Positions 24,872 to 38,658 of a DNA stretch of 64,000 bases are shown piece after piece. Position numbers and translations under genes: made by a program. The stretch is from Onchocerca volvulus (taxonomy: Eukaryota; Nematoda; Chromadorea; Rhabditida; Onchocercidae). The notes under the pieces are model-generated. The model saw nothing but the letters and a program-made list of their open reading frames with translations, had not been told where the DNA came from and did no database searches. The DNA is taken from contig HG738137.1 of assembly GCA_000499405.2 (NCBI GenBank), forward strand, positions 14,811,661 to 14,875,660, read 5' to 3'. Numbering within the stretch: the stretch's first letter is position 1; the number at the start of each line of letters is the position of its first letter.

Positions 24872-27800
24872 ATTCATTCTTATCTGATGAAAAGAAAAAA
24901 AAAAAGGAAACAATTTTTTTTTGTCTATTTTAATGCAAACAATAAGAAATTCTTGCGTGAAAAAAAAGTTAACGAAAAAAATTGCAAAAAACAAAGCATG
25001 AAATTTAATTTTTAATTTATAATAAGAAAAAGAAAAGGAAGCAATTGCTTAATTGAAAAAGTAAATCAAAAAATTGGCAACAATTTCAGTTCAAATTTTA
25101 AAAAATTCTCGGCTCCTTTGCTTCTTGGCCACATAAAATATAAAATACATATATATAAATACTATATATATTATTTTTTCTTAAATTAAAATTATAAACT
25201 TGATAGAATATAATTATAAATCACAAACTTGCCTATTTTCTTAGGATATATATAAACTTATACATATATAAAACAAATACTTTTATATAAGCCTAGTTAG
25301 TATGTGGCACATTTTCCTACTTGGCTTCCGATTCTGTCTTTCAAAACATTTCCTGTCTAATCCATGATTTAAAAGCCGCTTATTTACAACTTTTTTTTTT
25401 TTTTTTTATAAAATGACTCAGTAAATGTTTAAAAAACAAAAATTTTATCAAATTTAAAAAGTTTATTAAATAATAAAATTTTAAATCTTAAATTTTTGTG
25501 CATATTGAATTGAAAAAAATATACACCAAAATTACTCATTAAATCCTTTTCCTTCTTTTTTTTTTTTTCAAGTATAATATCGTGTCAATTATGTAAAAAA
25601 AAAAAAAAAAAAGAAAATGCTTTTTGAAGAAAATTTATTCAAAAAAATTTGAAAATTTCATTTCGGAAACAGAAAACAATATCAAATTTCAATAAATAAA
25701 GATTGAAAAAAAAATTGAGAAATAGCTCTAAAACGAATCTTTTTTCTCTTTCTTTTTTTTTTTTTTTTTTTTTAAATAATAATATTTTAACGAATGAAAA
25801 AATGAAAAATTTGCTATGCATAAATTGCGAATGATGTTTATTTAATGAATTTAAATAAAGAGTTAATCTTTATGCTGCAATTTTTTTTTTTTCATGTAAA
25901 ATAAAATAATAATAATTAATTTGTTGCAAAAGATTTTTAACTTTTTATTATTTTATTTAATCGATAAAATTAATTATTATAAATATTTAAAATATTCTGC
26001 ATATTTTTCTTAAAATTTCCAAGAGCTTTGAATCGAAACAAGTTATAACTACTTTCTTTTCAGCTTTTTTTTTTTTTTTTTATTCATCCTAATTATTACA
26101 TTACTTGCCACAGATGCTTTTTTCTATATATCATTATTAAATTTTTTTTTTCTTCAAAATCACTTCTTTTCATGCCTTCTTTTTGCCGAAAATACTGCAA
26201 AATTAAGCAAATTTTCAAAACTTTCTTCATTATAATAAGAATTTTTTTTTAAATAAATTTATTTTGCCTTACATAAATTTATTTTTTTATCAAATATTTA
26301 CACAACCGATAATTGAGCTTTATTTTTATATCGAAATATCTGTTTATAAAATATTACTTATTCTTGAATTTATCATTACAGCATTTGCTTATCTTTTTAA
26401 TACTATGTTTTTATTTTTTCAGCATATAACAAGAAAATTTTTCATTTTTTTTTTAAATTAAATTTAAAAATCAATCAAGCTTAGTTAAGCTTACCGCAAA
26501 TTAAATCAATTATCCATTATTTTAGCTTCTTATTTGCATATATAATGAAGCATAAAATTATATGTAAGCAGTAAAGAGAGAAAGAAAGAAAAGACTAAAT
26601 TGAATGATAATTATTCAAATGAGAAATCAAAATGTTTTCTATTTAAAAAAAAAAAAAAAGTCGAAATCATTAAAATATTTGCAAAATTAAGTAAATTCGA
26701 TGATGAAAACATATTATTAAAATATAAAAATAATTTGAACATTAATATAACTAAAAGAAAAATTAAAATATTTAATATATCTCAAGTTGTATAATATAAA
26801 ATAAAAATTTGTTTCAGAAAAATGAAAAATTTATTGATTATTATTCATACGCTATTCTATATGATAATTATTAATAATTATTAGTTTGTAACCGTTTAAT
26901 ATTTAGCATCATTGTCAAATAAATTCATCAGCTAGAAAATTTTCAATATCAACTAATTATTATAAAATCCTTGTGAACCAATTCAATAGCATACCTACCC
27001 ATGTCGCGTATTTCACGATTAGATTTGTTAATTAATTCGTATCTTTTTGAAAATACATATTAGATGTGTGTGCATCTATATAACTGAATGCAAATTCAAT
27101 GAAATTTAATCATTAAATATAACGGGGAAAATTCGGATAAAAAAAATTATTGCTATTTTGAAAGTAAAATTTCAAAATTTAGCTAATTCATCTTTTCCTC
27201 ACTTTTTCTTTTTTTTCAATTTTTCATCTATTTGAAGATATTTTTCAGATAGAGCAAAATAAATGATTTAGGCATTGGAAGAAAAAAAAGAAAAAAGAAG
27301 AAATCCTAAAAAGTTTTAGATAATTTCATCGAATCAGCAAAACATTTATTAGAAAATTGTAATCCGTAATAGAATAATTTAATGTAATAAGTGACATGAA
27401 TGAAATCATAAATTAGAACCATTTGTAAACAATAAGTAGTTTATTTTTCATTAATATTATGTCTTATCATTCATCATTATATTATAACCGTGAAATTAAA
27501 CTTATTAAAGATTTAAATTGAAATCTAATCAAAAATTCCGTTAGATGAATATTCAAATGATTAGAGAATTAGATGATATATGAATGGATATTAGGTTAAT
27601 ATGTCATTATCATTACCATATCAGAGACTAAATCCGTTAGAAAAATCATGCTGTTAAAGAAAATAATCAATTTAGATTATATTGATAACATTTAATATAA
27701 TCTTATATTACTGATATTCTTATATATATATATATGGACAAACAAGTATAATAATTTCAACAGACTTTTAGTAGCATTCATAATAAAATTGGGAAGGCCT

Positions 27801-28908
27801 GAGATATCTTATGAATATTAATCGAAATTTTACCGGAATTTGAAACAAAAATATCAATGAAAAATCTTTTGCAAGAATCTTCTGCAAATATTCACTTGAA
27901 ATTTGAATTGTTGCAACAAGCAGGACTTAAATAATATGAAATTTATTTGATGAATATAACTTTCATGAGATTTAACAATGCTTTTTAACCAGGCTAACGA
28001 TAAATAGTACAAAGCGTAAAGCAAAATGGAAACAGATGGGTAATAATGCAATTAGAATTGCGAACACTGAAAAGAGAGAAAAAAAAAATCGAAAACCGAC
28101 TCATTTATTTCTCTTGGCCTTTCCTCAGATGTACACTCATTTTTCAGTTTCGTTAAAACGGATAGTTTTTTCCTTTTTTTTTTTTTTTTTCTTTTTTTGA
28201 AGCAATATTTGAATCAAAAAAAAATTTTGACGTATCATCAGCTACCGACTTCTTTTAAAACAAGTTAGATCAACAAAAAAAAATTATAAAGACTGCCTAT
28301 TAGTTCGAGAATATTACAGATCAAATTCCAGCTAATCCAGTGATAAATAAAATAAATAGACACTTCAATGGAATTTAAGAACAAAGATGATAAATGACAA
28401 TAGTATTGGAAAGAATTTTAAAGAGATCAAAATCGTTGAAAAACTGACAGAAAAATAAGTAACTGAAAGATAAAGAAATGAGGCCAAAATATTTTGAAAT
28501 AAAATCTATATTTGAAAGACTTTCTTGCAGGCAATAAATTTTCACCTTGAAAATTCTGAAGATTGAAAAAAGGTGTTTTTTTTTTTTAAATAGTAAAAAC
28601 TGCAAAATCAAATTAGTTCAATGAATTATCTTTGTATTGGCAATCTAATCTGAGAGAGACTATGTCTCATATTAGATAGTAAATATAAAGACAATTCATA
28701 AAACTTATATTATCAATACAGACCGTTCTTTATAGCTTTGAAAAAAAGCTGATTTTCAGATATGGCTCCGATAGGAAGTTTATAACAAGTCAGATATACA
28801 CAGATCAATCCTGTAATAAGTTCTCCAAACCACAGTGGAAATTATTTTTAGCAATTACAGTTTCTAAAGAAAATTTCGTAAAAAGTGATACATTTAAAAA
28901 CGAAATCC

Positions 28909-28914
28909 TTTAAT
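28909..28914 (-). terminator. Candidate poly(A) signal ATTAAA
   Basis: ATTAAA on the minus strand lies 19 bases past the septin stop codon. The hexamer is a known variant signal, but chance occurrence is likely in AT-rich DNA. Confidence 0.3.
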
Positions 28915-28932
28915 ATTGCACAAAACTGGCAG

Positions 28933-31900
28933 TTAGTTTTTGAAAATCCCACCGAGTCCCTTTTTCATGCGAGACGACTTCTCGGACGGCGAGCTTCTGA
29001 AATGGACCAAATAACTCAAAAATAATTATCCAAGAATCATCATAAGTTTCATCCTAGTTACTATAATTTCTACTATATTGAGCACCACAGGAAAAGAAGT
29101 TAAGACACTGTAGCATAAGAAATCTTGCATAGTTAGTGATATTTTTTGCTCTTAGAGTAGAAAATTATCAACCTGGAATCTTGTCGTGAAATAGTTCCAG
29201 TGTTTCGACGTAATTCAACCACTTCGCTCATCAGATGCTCCAGCGTAAGACGTCGCTCTTGCAAAATTCGACGATTTTCTTTCTCTTTCTCATCCAGCTG
29301 CAATTAATTTTCAAATTACAGAAAAAGAGTTGGCATATTTTAAATTACACTTTAACCGATTTTCAAGATAAAATATATTTAAATTTTGTTTTAAAGACAG
29401 AATGAGACATCACATTATCAGAAGTTTTGAACAAGTCAAGAAAGCGCAACTTAGAACGGCTCAAAAAGACTTTTTCCTAGTTGGCTGGAAAAAATGTTCA
29501 ATTCATCACTGGATTTAGTTAGCAAGCAGATTGCAACATCAAATATGATAAAGGAATAAATCCTAAATGAAAGATGCAAAGCCGTATCTGGTACACATTC
29601 ATTTTAGTATGAGGGGGAAAAAAATTTTTGCTACCAGCTAAATAATGGCTAGTTTCAGTATTTAATTTTGTTGTCAATATTGTAAGCTCTACTATGAAAA
29701 ATCAAGGCATAACTGATGCCATAAAACTGACTTCCGACTGCCGTGCAGCTAACTTTTCTTCGCGTTCCATCACTTTCTCTTCAAAAATCTGGAAAGAAAC
29801 AATGCATATAAACTGAAATAATAGAGTGTATTTGCAGAAAAACTGGAACATTCACCAAAGTACTGTTTGCAAAACTTACTTTTTCCATGCTGCGTTTTCG
29901 TTCCTCAAGCTCCCTTTCCTTGATTCGTTTCTCATGTTCTAATTGCGTAAAAGGATCTCTAGAAGTCATAAAAGGATGACTGAATTTAAAATTGATTCAA
30001 TAAATCGAAATTGAGAAAAGGTTACAATTTTTACTTTAAAAATATAAATCAAAGACTACTGAGTGCAGCAATTTTGAACTACAGAAAAAAAAAAAGAATT
30101 CAATCACTCGGAAACACATTTCATTCCTAAATGTGACATGAAACGCAAAATTCACTTTATATTATTTTCTCCTTCAAATAGTAATTTACTCGACGGTGAT
30201 AGATTACTGATAGTGAATTATGTTAAATATTCCATCCAATTAAAAAAACTGTAGTATAATAGTTAGGGATTACCTGTCAATCGTATTCTTCGGTCCCTTG
30301 TTTAACTGCCGGTAGCGAAAATTTTCATAATGAACACTACGCGTTACTGCGATTAGATCTATCAAATTCATCCTGAATTTCTTGATCCCTCATTATTGGC
30401 AGAGTAATAAAAAAAAAAAAAAAAAAATCCAGCCTGAATCACTGATTAACGAGCCTACATATCTGATTTTTCAATTTTACTAATGCCATAAAAATATTAC
30501 CTTATGACAGTATCACGCAAAGCGATGAAGTCGTTGTGCTGCAAATTTTCAACCTCAACTGTGCCCCAACTGTAATCTCTCACACGATGTCGGCGCCCAT
30601 TGATTTCACGAACCTACATTATTTAATATTCAAAAGTCCTTTATTTTAAAAAAAAGAGGAAATCCGGAAAACATCATTATGATGAATCATTAAAACTACC
30701 TGATTACTACCCACAATGGCAAACGGAAACCGCTCACGAAGAGGTCCAAATTGTCTTTTTTCGTCTTCATCTTCGGTATCCGGAAACTTATATAATTTGA
30801 TACCGCTTTCTTCAATCTCTTTAATTATCTAGAAAAAATGTTACATGATAAATTAAGAAAGATAAAAAATCAATTTAATTATCTAGAAAAATGTCACAAG
30901 ATAAATTAAGATAAAAAATCAATGTAAGCGATTATATCAGTTCATTTTGGTTCTTGAATAGATGCGATATAAATAAAGATTAGACATCATACGCTCAATA
31001 GCATGGTGAGAATTAAAGAATTAAAATTAATTTAACGATTCAGCTTATTTGCAAAGGAATAATGACATACTATACATTACAAATCTCGAATTCTTTTGAT
31101 CGTCATAGAGTTTATATTACGATGTTATAGATAAAATTTTTATTTCTTGTATTCGTTCATAAAACATCAAATTTGGCATACTATCAAATCACTGTAGATA
31201 GGAAAAAAAACCAATTTTTTAAATTCCCCACACAAAGATAAATAAAATGAGAAAATGAAATCAAAAAATTTAGCGTTTTTTTCTAACATCATGAACATAA
31301 TAATTTTAAATATTTTCAACAAATTACTTGGTTTTTGAAATGCGCCAGTTCGCTTACTGTCAGTGTATCAGCTTTTGCAATAACTGGAATTACATTGACC
31401 CGATCATGAAGCTTCTTCATCATTTCAATGTCAAGTTGTTTTAATCTGAAATTGTTTAATTAATGATCTATTTAGCATGATCTAAAATATTCAATTCTGA
31501 AAATAACATTCTATATTCGGCAATTCAATCAACAAATTTATTTTTCAATACTATTTGGCAAGCAAAACCAGGTTTATACATCTCATAGTCGTTTATCAAA
31601 TAGTTTAATCAAAGTTAAATATTTCCGCCTTGAAACAAAAAACAAAAATCTTTACCCATGTCCAGTAGGACTTATGAAATATAGGCAAAGATGCACACGC
31701 TTATCAGGAATTGTTGCTGCACGTTCAATTTTGGTTTCTTCCGAAAAATAATCCAAGTATTTTTTCTCGATGTAATTTACAATTGGTTCCCAACTGGAAT
31801 TATGCTTTAAAATAAGTGAAACTATCTGAAATTGTCGAAAAATTCTCATTCTTGTGGATTGTCAACAATACTTGCCCGCGATCGTGTGATTCATAACAGT

Positions 31901-33194
31901 GTAAATCAACACATTATCAACATTTATCATCACATTCAAGACTTTGTTCATCTATGAGACATATATCTTTCAATATTACAAAAGCTCCTCTACTTTTAAG
32001 AGATACAAAAATTTAGCTTTATTTGCTTTAGATAGTAAAAAATATGGGAAATTTAGACGTAGAAATTATTCATCCTTAATTTGAATGTCATAGCATGGAT
32101 ATTAAGTGTGAATTTGAAGAATAAGAATAACATCAATAAATTCACCAATTACAAACACAGTATGTGATCTGAAACATTCAAGATGAAATAATTACTAACC
32201 ATTTGCTATTATCCACAGCATCACCAAAACCTGGACAATCTACCAATGTAAGGTTTAAAGTTACACCATTTTCCACTAATCGTACGATTTTTTCTTCAAT
32301 TTGCACTGTTGGTGAAATATGTCGTTTTTCCGTACCCGGATCGTTAATTTCTGTGCAAAATAAGGAATTGATGAATGTGGATTTACCAAGACCGGAACAA
32401 CCTGCAATGCAAAGTACTACTTTTACAAATCGTTTTTAGAACAAGAATAACAATTAATGTTTCTTGACAATAACTATCGATGGTAGAATACAATTAACTG
32501 AAATATACAAATAATAAATGAGAATTTGGGTAAAGAGTTAAGCTTGTAGAAAAACTGAAGAAAAAATAAAAGGAAATAAAGGACATACTATTGAAAAGCA
32601 TGATATATATTTACTATATCTACTTAATCATTATAATATAACTAAAATATAATAATATGTAATACACTGTAATTTAATCATAATATCTTTATAAATCCTT
32701 ATGGATACAAATGTTTAATAGCCCATTATTTATGACCTAAGTAACACGATCATATCATGCTAGTATATAACATACATATGGAAAGACAATAGTCTATAAT
32801 GAAAATCCTGATTTCACGTCATACATTACGTACGACAGGAAATAATGTAACTTTAATTAAATTTATTTTTGTTTACAATTTTTTGCATGTAAATAACAAG
32901 AAAAAAATTGCCTACTAAAAGAGATAAATGAATTTTTAGCATCAGTCCATTATTCAACATAATCAATCTTGACCATTCTTTTCGAGTGAATTTTTATAAT
33001 TCTTCTTTTTAAATTTGATACAGTAAATAAAACACACCAACAACCATTAGCGTAAATTCGAAGCCATTTTTAATAGCTCGTCGAAATACTTGATTCGGAA
33101 AATTAGCAAAGCCAACATAACTATGGGTATCTTTCAATTTTGAACCATTCAGCGATTTCTCTGACAAACTTGAACCATTAACATCGACTTGCAT
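28933..33194 (-). CDS. Septin GTPase, 11 exons, 426 aa
   Basis: Septins bind GTP and assemble into filaments at the cell cortex and cleavage furrow. Exons in transcript order are 33038-33194, 32200-32401, 31656-31793, 31328-31445, 30700-30828, 30501-30613, 30274-30372, 29880-29958, 29732-29788, 29173-29297 and 28933-28996. Phases close to 1281 nt with TAA. Landmarks are the polybasic/entry segment [20 protein letters not shown] (26-45), P-loop GCSGLGKST (53-61), G3 [11 protein letters not shown] (107-117), FISPTGHG (about 159-166), G4 AKAD (189-192), VGSNQ (244-248), the septin unique element with WGTVEVEN (264-271), and a charged coiled coil at about 320-400. Oddities are Cys for the usual Glu in the P-loop and Cys for Thr in G3, and no Thr pair in switch I. 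It is one of the nematode septins (UNC-59 or UNC-61 type); I cannot say which. Length fits the family. Confidence 0.95.
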
Positions 33195-33220
33195 TGTTGC
33201 ACTTAAGACGAAAAAATTTT

Positions 33221-33230
33221 CCTGAAATTT
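33221..33230 (-). promoter_or_regulatory. Splice acceptor 27 bases upstream of the septin ATG
   Basis: On the minus strand AATAAATTTCAG precedes 27 bases ending at the septin start codon. In nematodes such a site just before the first coding exon is often used for spliced-leader trans-splicing. It could equally be the end of a cis-spliced 5' UTR intron. The frame stays open back to this acceptor, so a longer N-terminus is not excluded. Confidence 0.4.
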
Positions 33231-33779
33231 ATTATTTTTTCAAATCAATTCATTTCATATCATAAGCAATTAGCAACATATCTTATCATGTTACTTCTTA
33301 TAATTTATTATAATAGAATCTTTATTTCATTTTAATAAAAATTAATTTAGTATGAAATACTATTCGTAGTAGAATCATACTGCAGCACAATATTACAGAA
33401 CATCATCAATAATGACATTCTTTTATACATTATTACAATACAGATTTAATAAATCTTATTGGTGTAAATCTTATCATGAAATCTTATCATAGTAAATTTA
33501 TATGGCTAATATCCGTAATAATGTATTATCTTAAAATCTTGCAATAATATCTTATCTTTTTACAATACCATCCCAGAGTGAGATATCATTTATCATACAT
33601 TTCAGTATTATCATTCCTGTTTTATCAAATAGTGCCACATGCGTATTAAAGTAATATTTCATTCATGTCGAAATAAAATATGATTTTTGTAATTTTTATA
33701 GATAATATTATAGCAAAATGTTTATATAAGTCTTAAATATTTGATATATATACATTTTGATTTTCTATTTTGTAACTTT

Positions 33780-34060
33780 TTAACGATTTAATAATTCCAT
33801 TAATATTCATTTAATCTATTTGCAAACACTCAATTGATGTTTATAACTATTCATCGAATGATGGAAATAATTCGTCCGTTTTTAATGATTTGATAATTAC
33901 GGCTATTAATCTTCCCGATGAAAACATTTCATCCAAGCGTTTTTAACTATTTGTTTGATGATTACAGCTAGTTATTCAATGATTGCAATGACTCATCCAA
34001 TTGTCTTTAATGATTTATTTAATAATTATAGCTATTTAATTAATAATTACAACAAATCGT
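33780..34060. repeat. Degenerate tandem repeat, unit about 70 bp
   Basis: Phrases of the type TTTTTAATGATTTGATAATTA, then GCTATT, then CATCCAA recur about four times with many changes. This is an old minisatellite lying 0.6-0.9 kb upstream of the septin start. Confidence 0.6.
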
Positions 34061-36365
34061 AAAGCAATTACAACTAATCAAACAGATGTACACGATTTTC
34101 ACGTGAAAATAATAAGTAAAATTCCCCACGTATCACGGAAATGGAAAAAAAAAAGTACGAGTAATTTGGTCTATAGCAATGTCATCCTATCTCAAGTTTA
34201 CGTACAACCGTAAAATACCCCAAGTGATGTTGAATGGTTTGAATAAAACAGTGAAAGGATTTGAATGGTACGGTGGGTGTGACAATGGAAATAGTGTTCT
34301 GTGTAATTAATTAATTAATTAATTAGTTAGGTGGCCAATCAAGGTAGATTGGTGGATTGTTGGATGAAGATAGAAGAAAAATGGCGAGATTTTCAAAAGT
34401 AAATAATAGCAGCGAACTTGAATCAACTTTTCTTTTTTTTTTTTGAAAAAAAAATAATGTGGCCTTTTGACATTAATTAATTAATTAATTAAATTATATT
34501 TGTATACAAATGATACTTATAAAAGTTTCATATTGATTCGTTAATATTATTTCTTGATGAAATATGTAATTTTATTTGATGTGTAAAATTTATCCTTTAA
34601 ATATTTATAATTTTTTCGATATCACCTATTTTTGGTTATTTTGTTTTTAATTCTTAATTTTTTGCCCAATTAATTAATAATACTTTAGATAATATAATTA
34701 ATTAAGCTGATAAATATTCGGATATAATTCTTATGGATATGAAGCAAATAAGCGAATTTATCATTCAATGCATTGAATTATATTAATTGCAAAAAATGAA
34801 ATAATAAATTCAAAACTTCGAATTTTGGTTTTTAGTAAACTATAATTAACATTATGGTACTAATTAGCAACATAGTGCTAATTAACATTATATTCATTTC
34901 TTTCCCGTCATTGTTCTCTAAAGGAGTAGAACAAAAAAGATAGCATTTAATTTAAAAATTTAATTTTTGCTATTTTAAATATGAATTCTTTGAAGAAAAA
35001 GATTATGCATATATTTATAAATACATAAGTATTTAAATGATAGAATGAATTCTATTTTGATTTCACATTTCAGTTTTTAATTTCGAACTTTTGTAAGCTT
35101 TAATGATGAATTTGCTTTTAATTTTTAGGAAATATTATCTTATAAAATTACTGCCGTATATTCAACAATATATCTGTTATTTCTTTGCATAAACCATGAC
35201 ATTCATTTCATTCAAAAAATAAAAAAAAACAAAAAAAATAAAAAATAAAAAAAAAAACTGAAATAATCAAGAATTAATATATATAATATTAAAATTTTAA
35301 TGTCATATGGACTTCTTGGGAATGAATAAAATTGGAGCTAAAATTAAAATGAATAGAATTAAAAAGAGGAAAAGTATGAGTTAAATAACTACCAAATTTT
35401 TTTATGTTAAACTTAATTAATTCAAAAATATCTAAAATTTCATTACAATTTGCGCTTCAACTTGTAAATTTTAAATCAATTGCTGCTATTTATGAAGCAA
35501 ATAGGATAAATTGGAAAATATTAATTAATTTTTTTTTTTTAAGTAATAAATGAATAAGTAGGTAAATAAATGAATAAAATGAGTGAGTTTAGAATTAAAG
35601 ATGTGAAAATTAAAAGCATTGGTTTGGTCAAGAATAATTAATAAATAAATAAGAAATATTAAATAAAAATTTGAATATTTGATTAAAGTAATGGCAAATA
35701 TTTGTTTAACACAGAAATGAGAAATATTTGTTTAATAAGAAAATGATAGGATATTATGTTTATTTAACTTTTTTGTTGATTAGAATTTACTTAAAGTAAT
35801 TATTTTATCAGTAATTTGTTAAATGATATGAATTTATCAGCAACAATTTACTTTTTGATCAATTTTATTTTTTTTTTTTGTTGAATTTGCAATTGATCAT
35901 CTTCTATAGCTATCTTATAATAAATAAAATTTCGGTTTTTTTTTTCTTGTTAATTTAAATTAACTTCTTAATTCGCCATATTACTTCTTTTGGCAACATA
36001 AATCCTTAATACATAAAATTCAATTTTAATTTGTCACTAAAAATATAAAAAACTATTAACTATACACAGATCCAAAAAAAAATAAATAAATAAATAAATT
36101 AATTAATTAATCAATGTAAGCAAGTTTTTTAGGAAAAATTTCGCTCAAGTTTAGAATTTTCAAGTATTAAATTTTCATCATATTCGTTTATCGTCAGATA
36201 TTTTTAGGACTAATTTGTAAATTTTTTTGTAAGTTTGATATCGAAATGATAGGAAGGAATAGAAGATTGATGTTTTGATTATTATTTTTTTCATAATCAA
36301 TTAATAATTAATTCAATTTATTATTATCGATATCAATTACTTACAAAAAAGATTTGCAAATTAAC

Positions 36366-36446
36366 ATTGAAAATATCCAGCAAATTGAATAATACATATC
36401 AATAATTAATTGGTATATATTATTCAACTTGCTGAATATTTTCAAT
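36366..36446 (-). repeat. Near-perfect hairpin, 37-bp arms, 7-base loop
   Basis: Bases 36366-36402 pair with 36410-36446. Read as minus-strand RNA, there are 33 Watson-Crick pairs, three G-U pairs (36377/36435, 36384/36428, 36395/36417) and one A-C mismatch (36399/36413). The size matches the hairpin at 7453-7532, but the sequence does not. Confidence 0.75.
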
Positions 36447-38538
36447 ATATTAAATTTGAATACTCTTATTAAATATCAATTACTAAATAATTTAATAAAT
36501 GAAAAACTACTGCACTTAATAGTTTATTTTTAAAAACTAAAACACTAATGCTTGGCGAATCTTGCAGTTTTTTTCTAATTTATAATAATATAATCATTAT
36601 TTTATTCTTCCCTATAAAATAAATTAATTGTAATAAAAGTTTGCAAAATATTTAATAATTCGTGTAATTTTTCGAATATTCATGTTAATTATTTTATGCA
36701 TGAATACATATAATTCTTAATGCAATTTTTTATTGATTGATCGAAAAAAAATGATTTAATTTAAATAAAATAAAAAATTTATTTAAATGATTCAAATGAT
36801 AAATTATTAGTTATAATAATAATGCTATAGCTTATGAATGTTAATTAATTTGCTCCTTCTAATTAACAATTCTTTTTTTTTTCTATCATTTATCATAATA
36901 AAATGATAAATCATAACGTGATTTATCTAAATTACAGCATGAAGTTTGTTTTTTTATCAAATTGATCTATATAATTTTTTTTTTTTTGCTTCTTCTTTTC
37001 TGCCATTTATTCATTACAGTAGCATTTTAATATTTTTTCAATCATTAACATTGTTTTATCAATCATTAACATTGCTTTATGATAAATTTTATTGAAATAA
37101 TATTCGGATGATTACTGCAATAGATTTAGGATTGGAAAAAAAGTTAATGAAAATTGCTTGCAAAAAAGAAGATAATTATTATCAGAAATTAATAATTAAG
37201 TAATTCGGATTTATTCTCGAAAGAATCATGAGAAATGGAGTGATAAGTACAATTTCTTGATTATCATTTTTTTTCATTGTATTCAATCTATTTAATAATC
37301 TATCCAAATATCTTTCATATTATTTTATCAATTTATTATAAAATCATAACATTTTAGCATTTCAGCAGGAAAGAAAGACTGAAACAAATTAAACATGATA
37401 AATTTCAAATAATTCATGCTGAAAAAAAGTTATTACCTTATTAATTTAATTAAATTAAGTTTAAATCGAATTGTTCTTTACAATGAATGGAATTTAGCAT
37501 AATAATCGAAATCATTATATGCTGATTAAGTCTTATATATTAGATAAAATCTAACATATAAAGAACTAAATCTAACCAAATTATCATTTATTATTTTTAT
37601 CACAATTGATATCATGATTCAATTAATTATATATTCTACAATTTAAGTAATTTGCTTCCAAACAGCATATCATTTTAATATATATATTTCTTATCTAACA
37701 ATTATTCCTATATAGTGTATTGATGAAGTTGATGTTCGGTATTCAATAATTTGAGTTAATTAATTAAATTGGAAATCCTTTTATCCGTATGATCAATTTT
37801 GATTTTATTTTGCGCTATAATGAAAAAAATTCCGTCCACTTATTCAAACTATATTTTATAAATAGTGGAAAATTTTATCTCGCAAATATTATCTTGGAAA
37901 TGAATTTCGAATTCTTCCAGCAATATTACAATTGCACCAACAATAAATTTTAATAGTAATAAATTATGAATTAAACTGAAATTCTAATACGATTGAGAAG
38001 TATAGAATATTTCAAGCACATACTTAAAATAAATACTTCGCTTTGATTTTTCATTTTTTTTTTTTTGTTTTTTACCAACAATCATTCATGAATTTAATTG
38101 AATCAAATTAATTTAAACCAAAATGCAATATTAATTAAATTCAATTTCAATTCTAAAGAGACCTGAAAAAAATCATCGCGAAAGCATCTTGACGAAGATG
38201 TATCGTCATTCAATTGTTTAATTCCTTGATTTCCATCTAAATCATTTATATGAAAGAGATAGAATATGATTTAAATAATTTTAATCAGTTACACTTTGTC
38301 TTGTTTCCCAAGAATAAATCACATGCTTCATGTAATTTAAAAACCTAAATAATTGTCTCTTGGTATAAAATTTAACTGAAAAGGAAACAGTAATTTTTTT
38401 TTTTTGCATTTTGATACTAAAATATTTGGTAATGAAAAAAAAAAAAAAAAAACATCTCTCATTTATTATTCGAAATGATAAATGCAGGGCGGTATATTTA
38501 ACAATAAAAAAAATATTTTATTGACAATATAAAATTTT

Positions 38539-38658
38539 GACAACTATTTTCAAATATTTGAAACAATTCATTAATTGCAATTATTCTTTTTTTTTTTTTG
38601 ACAACTATTTTCAAATATTTGAAACAATTCATTAATTGCAATTATTCTTTTTTTTTTT
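38539..38658. repeat. Perfect tandem duplication, unit 61 bp
   Basis: The phrase GACAACTATTTTCAAATATT and the following bases up to a poly(T) run are repeated exactly; copies start at 38539 and 38600. Lack of differences points to a recent duplication or an assembly effect at the poly(T). Confidence 0.9.

Larger units (their letters stand above)
21618..28932. other. Gene-free AT-rich DNA
   Basis: This lies between the 5' end of the membrane protein gene and the 3' end of the septin gene. No exon with splice context was found on either strand. It holds a GA/GATA-type run (22985-23028), a 43-bp palindrome (24829-24871), a TA run near 27721-27735 and many homopolymers. The part from 27780 to 28932 is somewhat less AT-rich and may include septin 3' untranslated sequence. 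Confidence 0.5.

Noticed and set aside
32203..32439. Plus-strand ORF of 78 codons
   Set aside because: It is the antisense shadow of septin exon 2, which carries the P-loop and G3 motifs.
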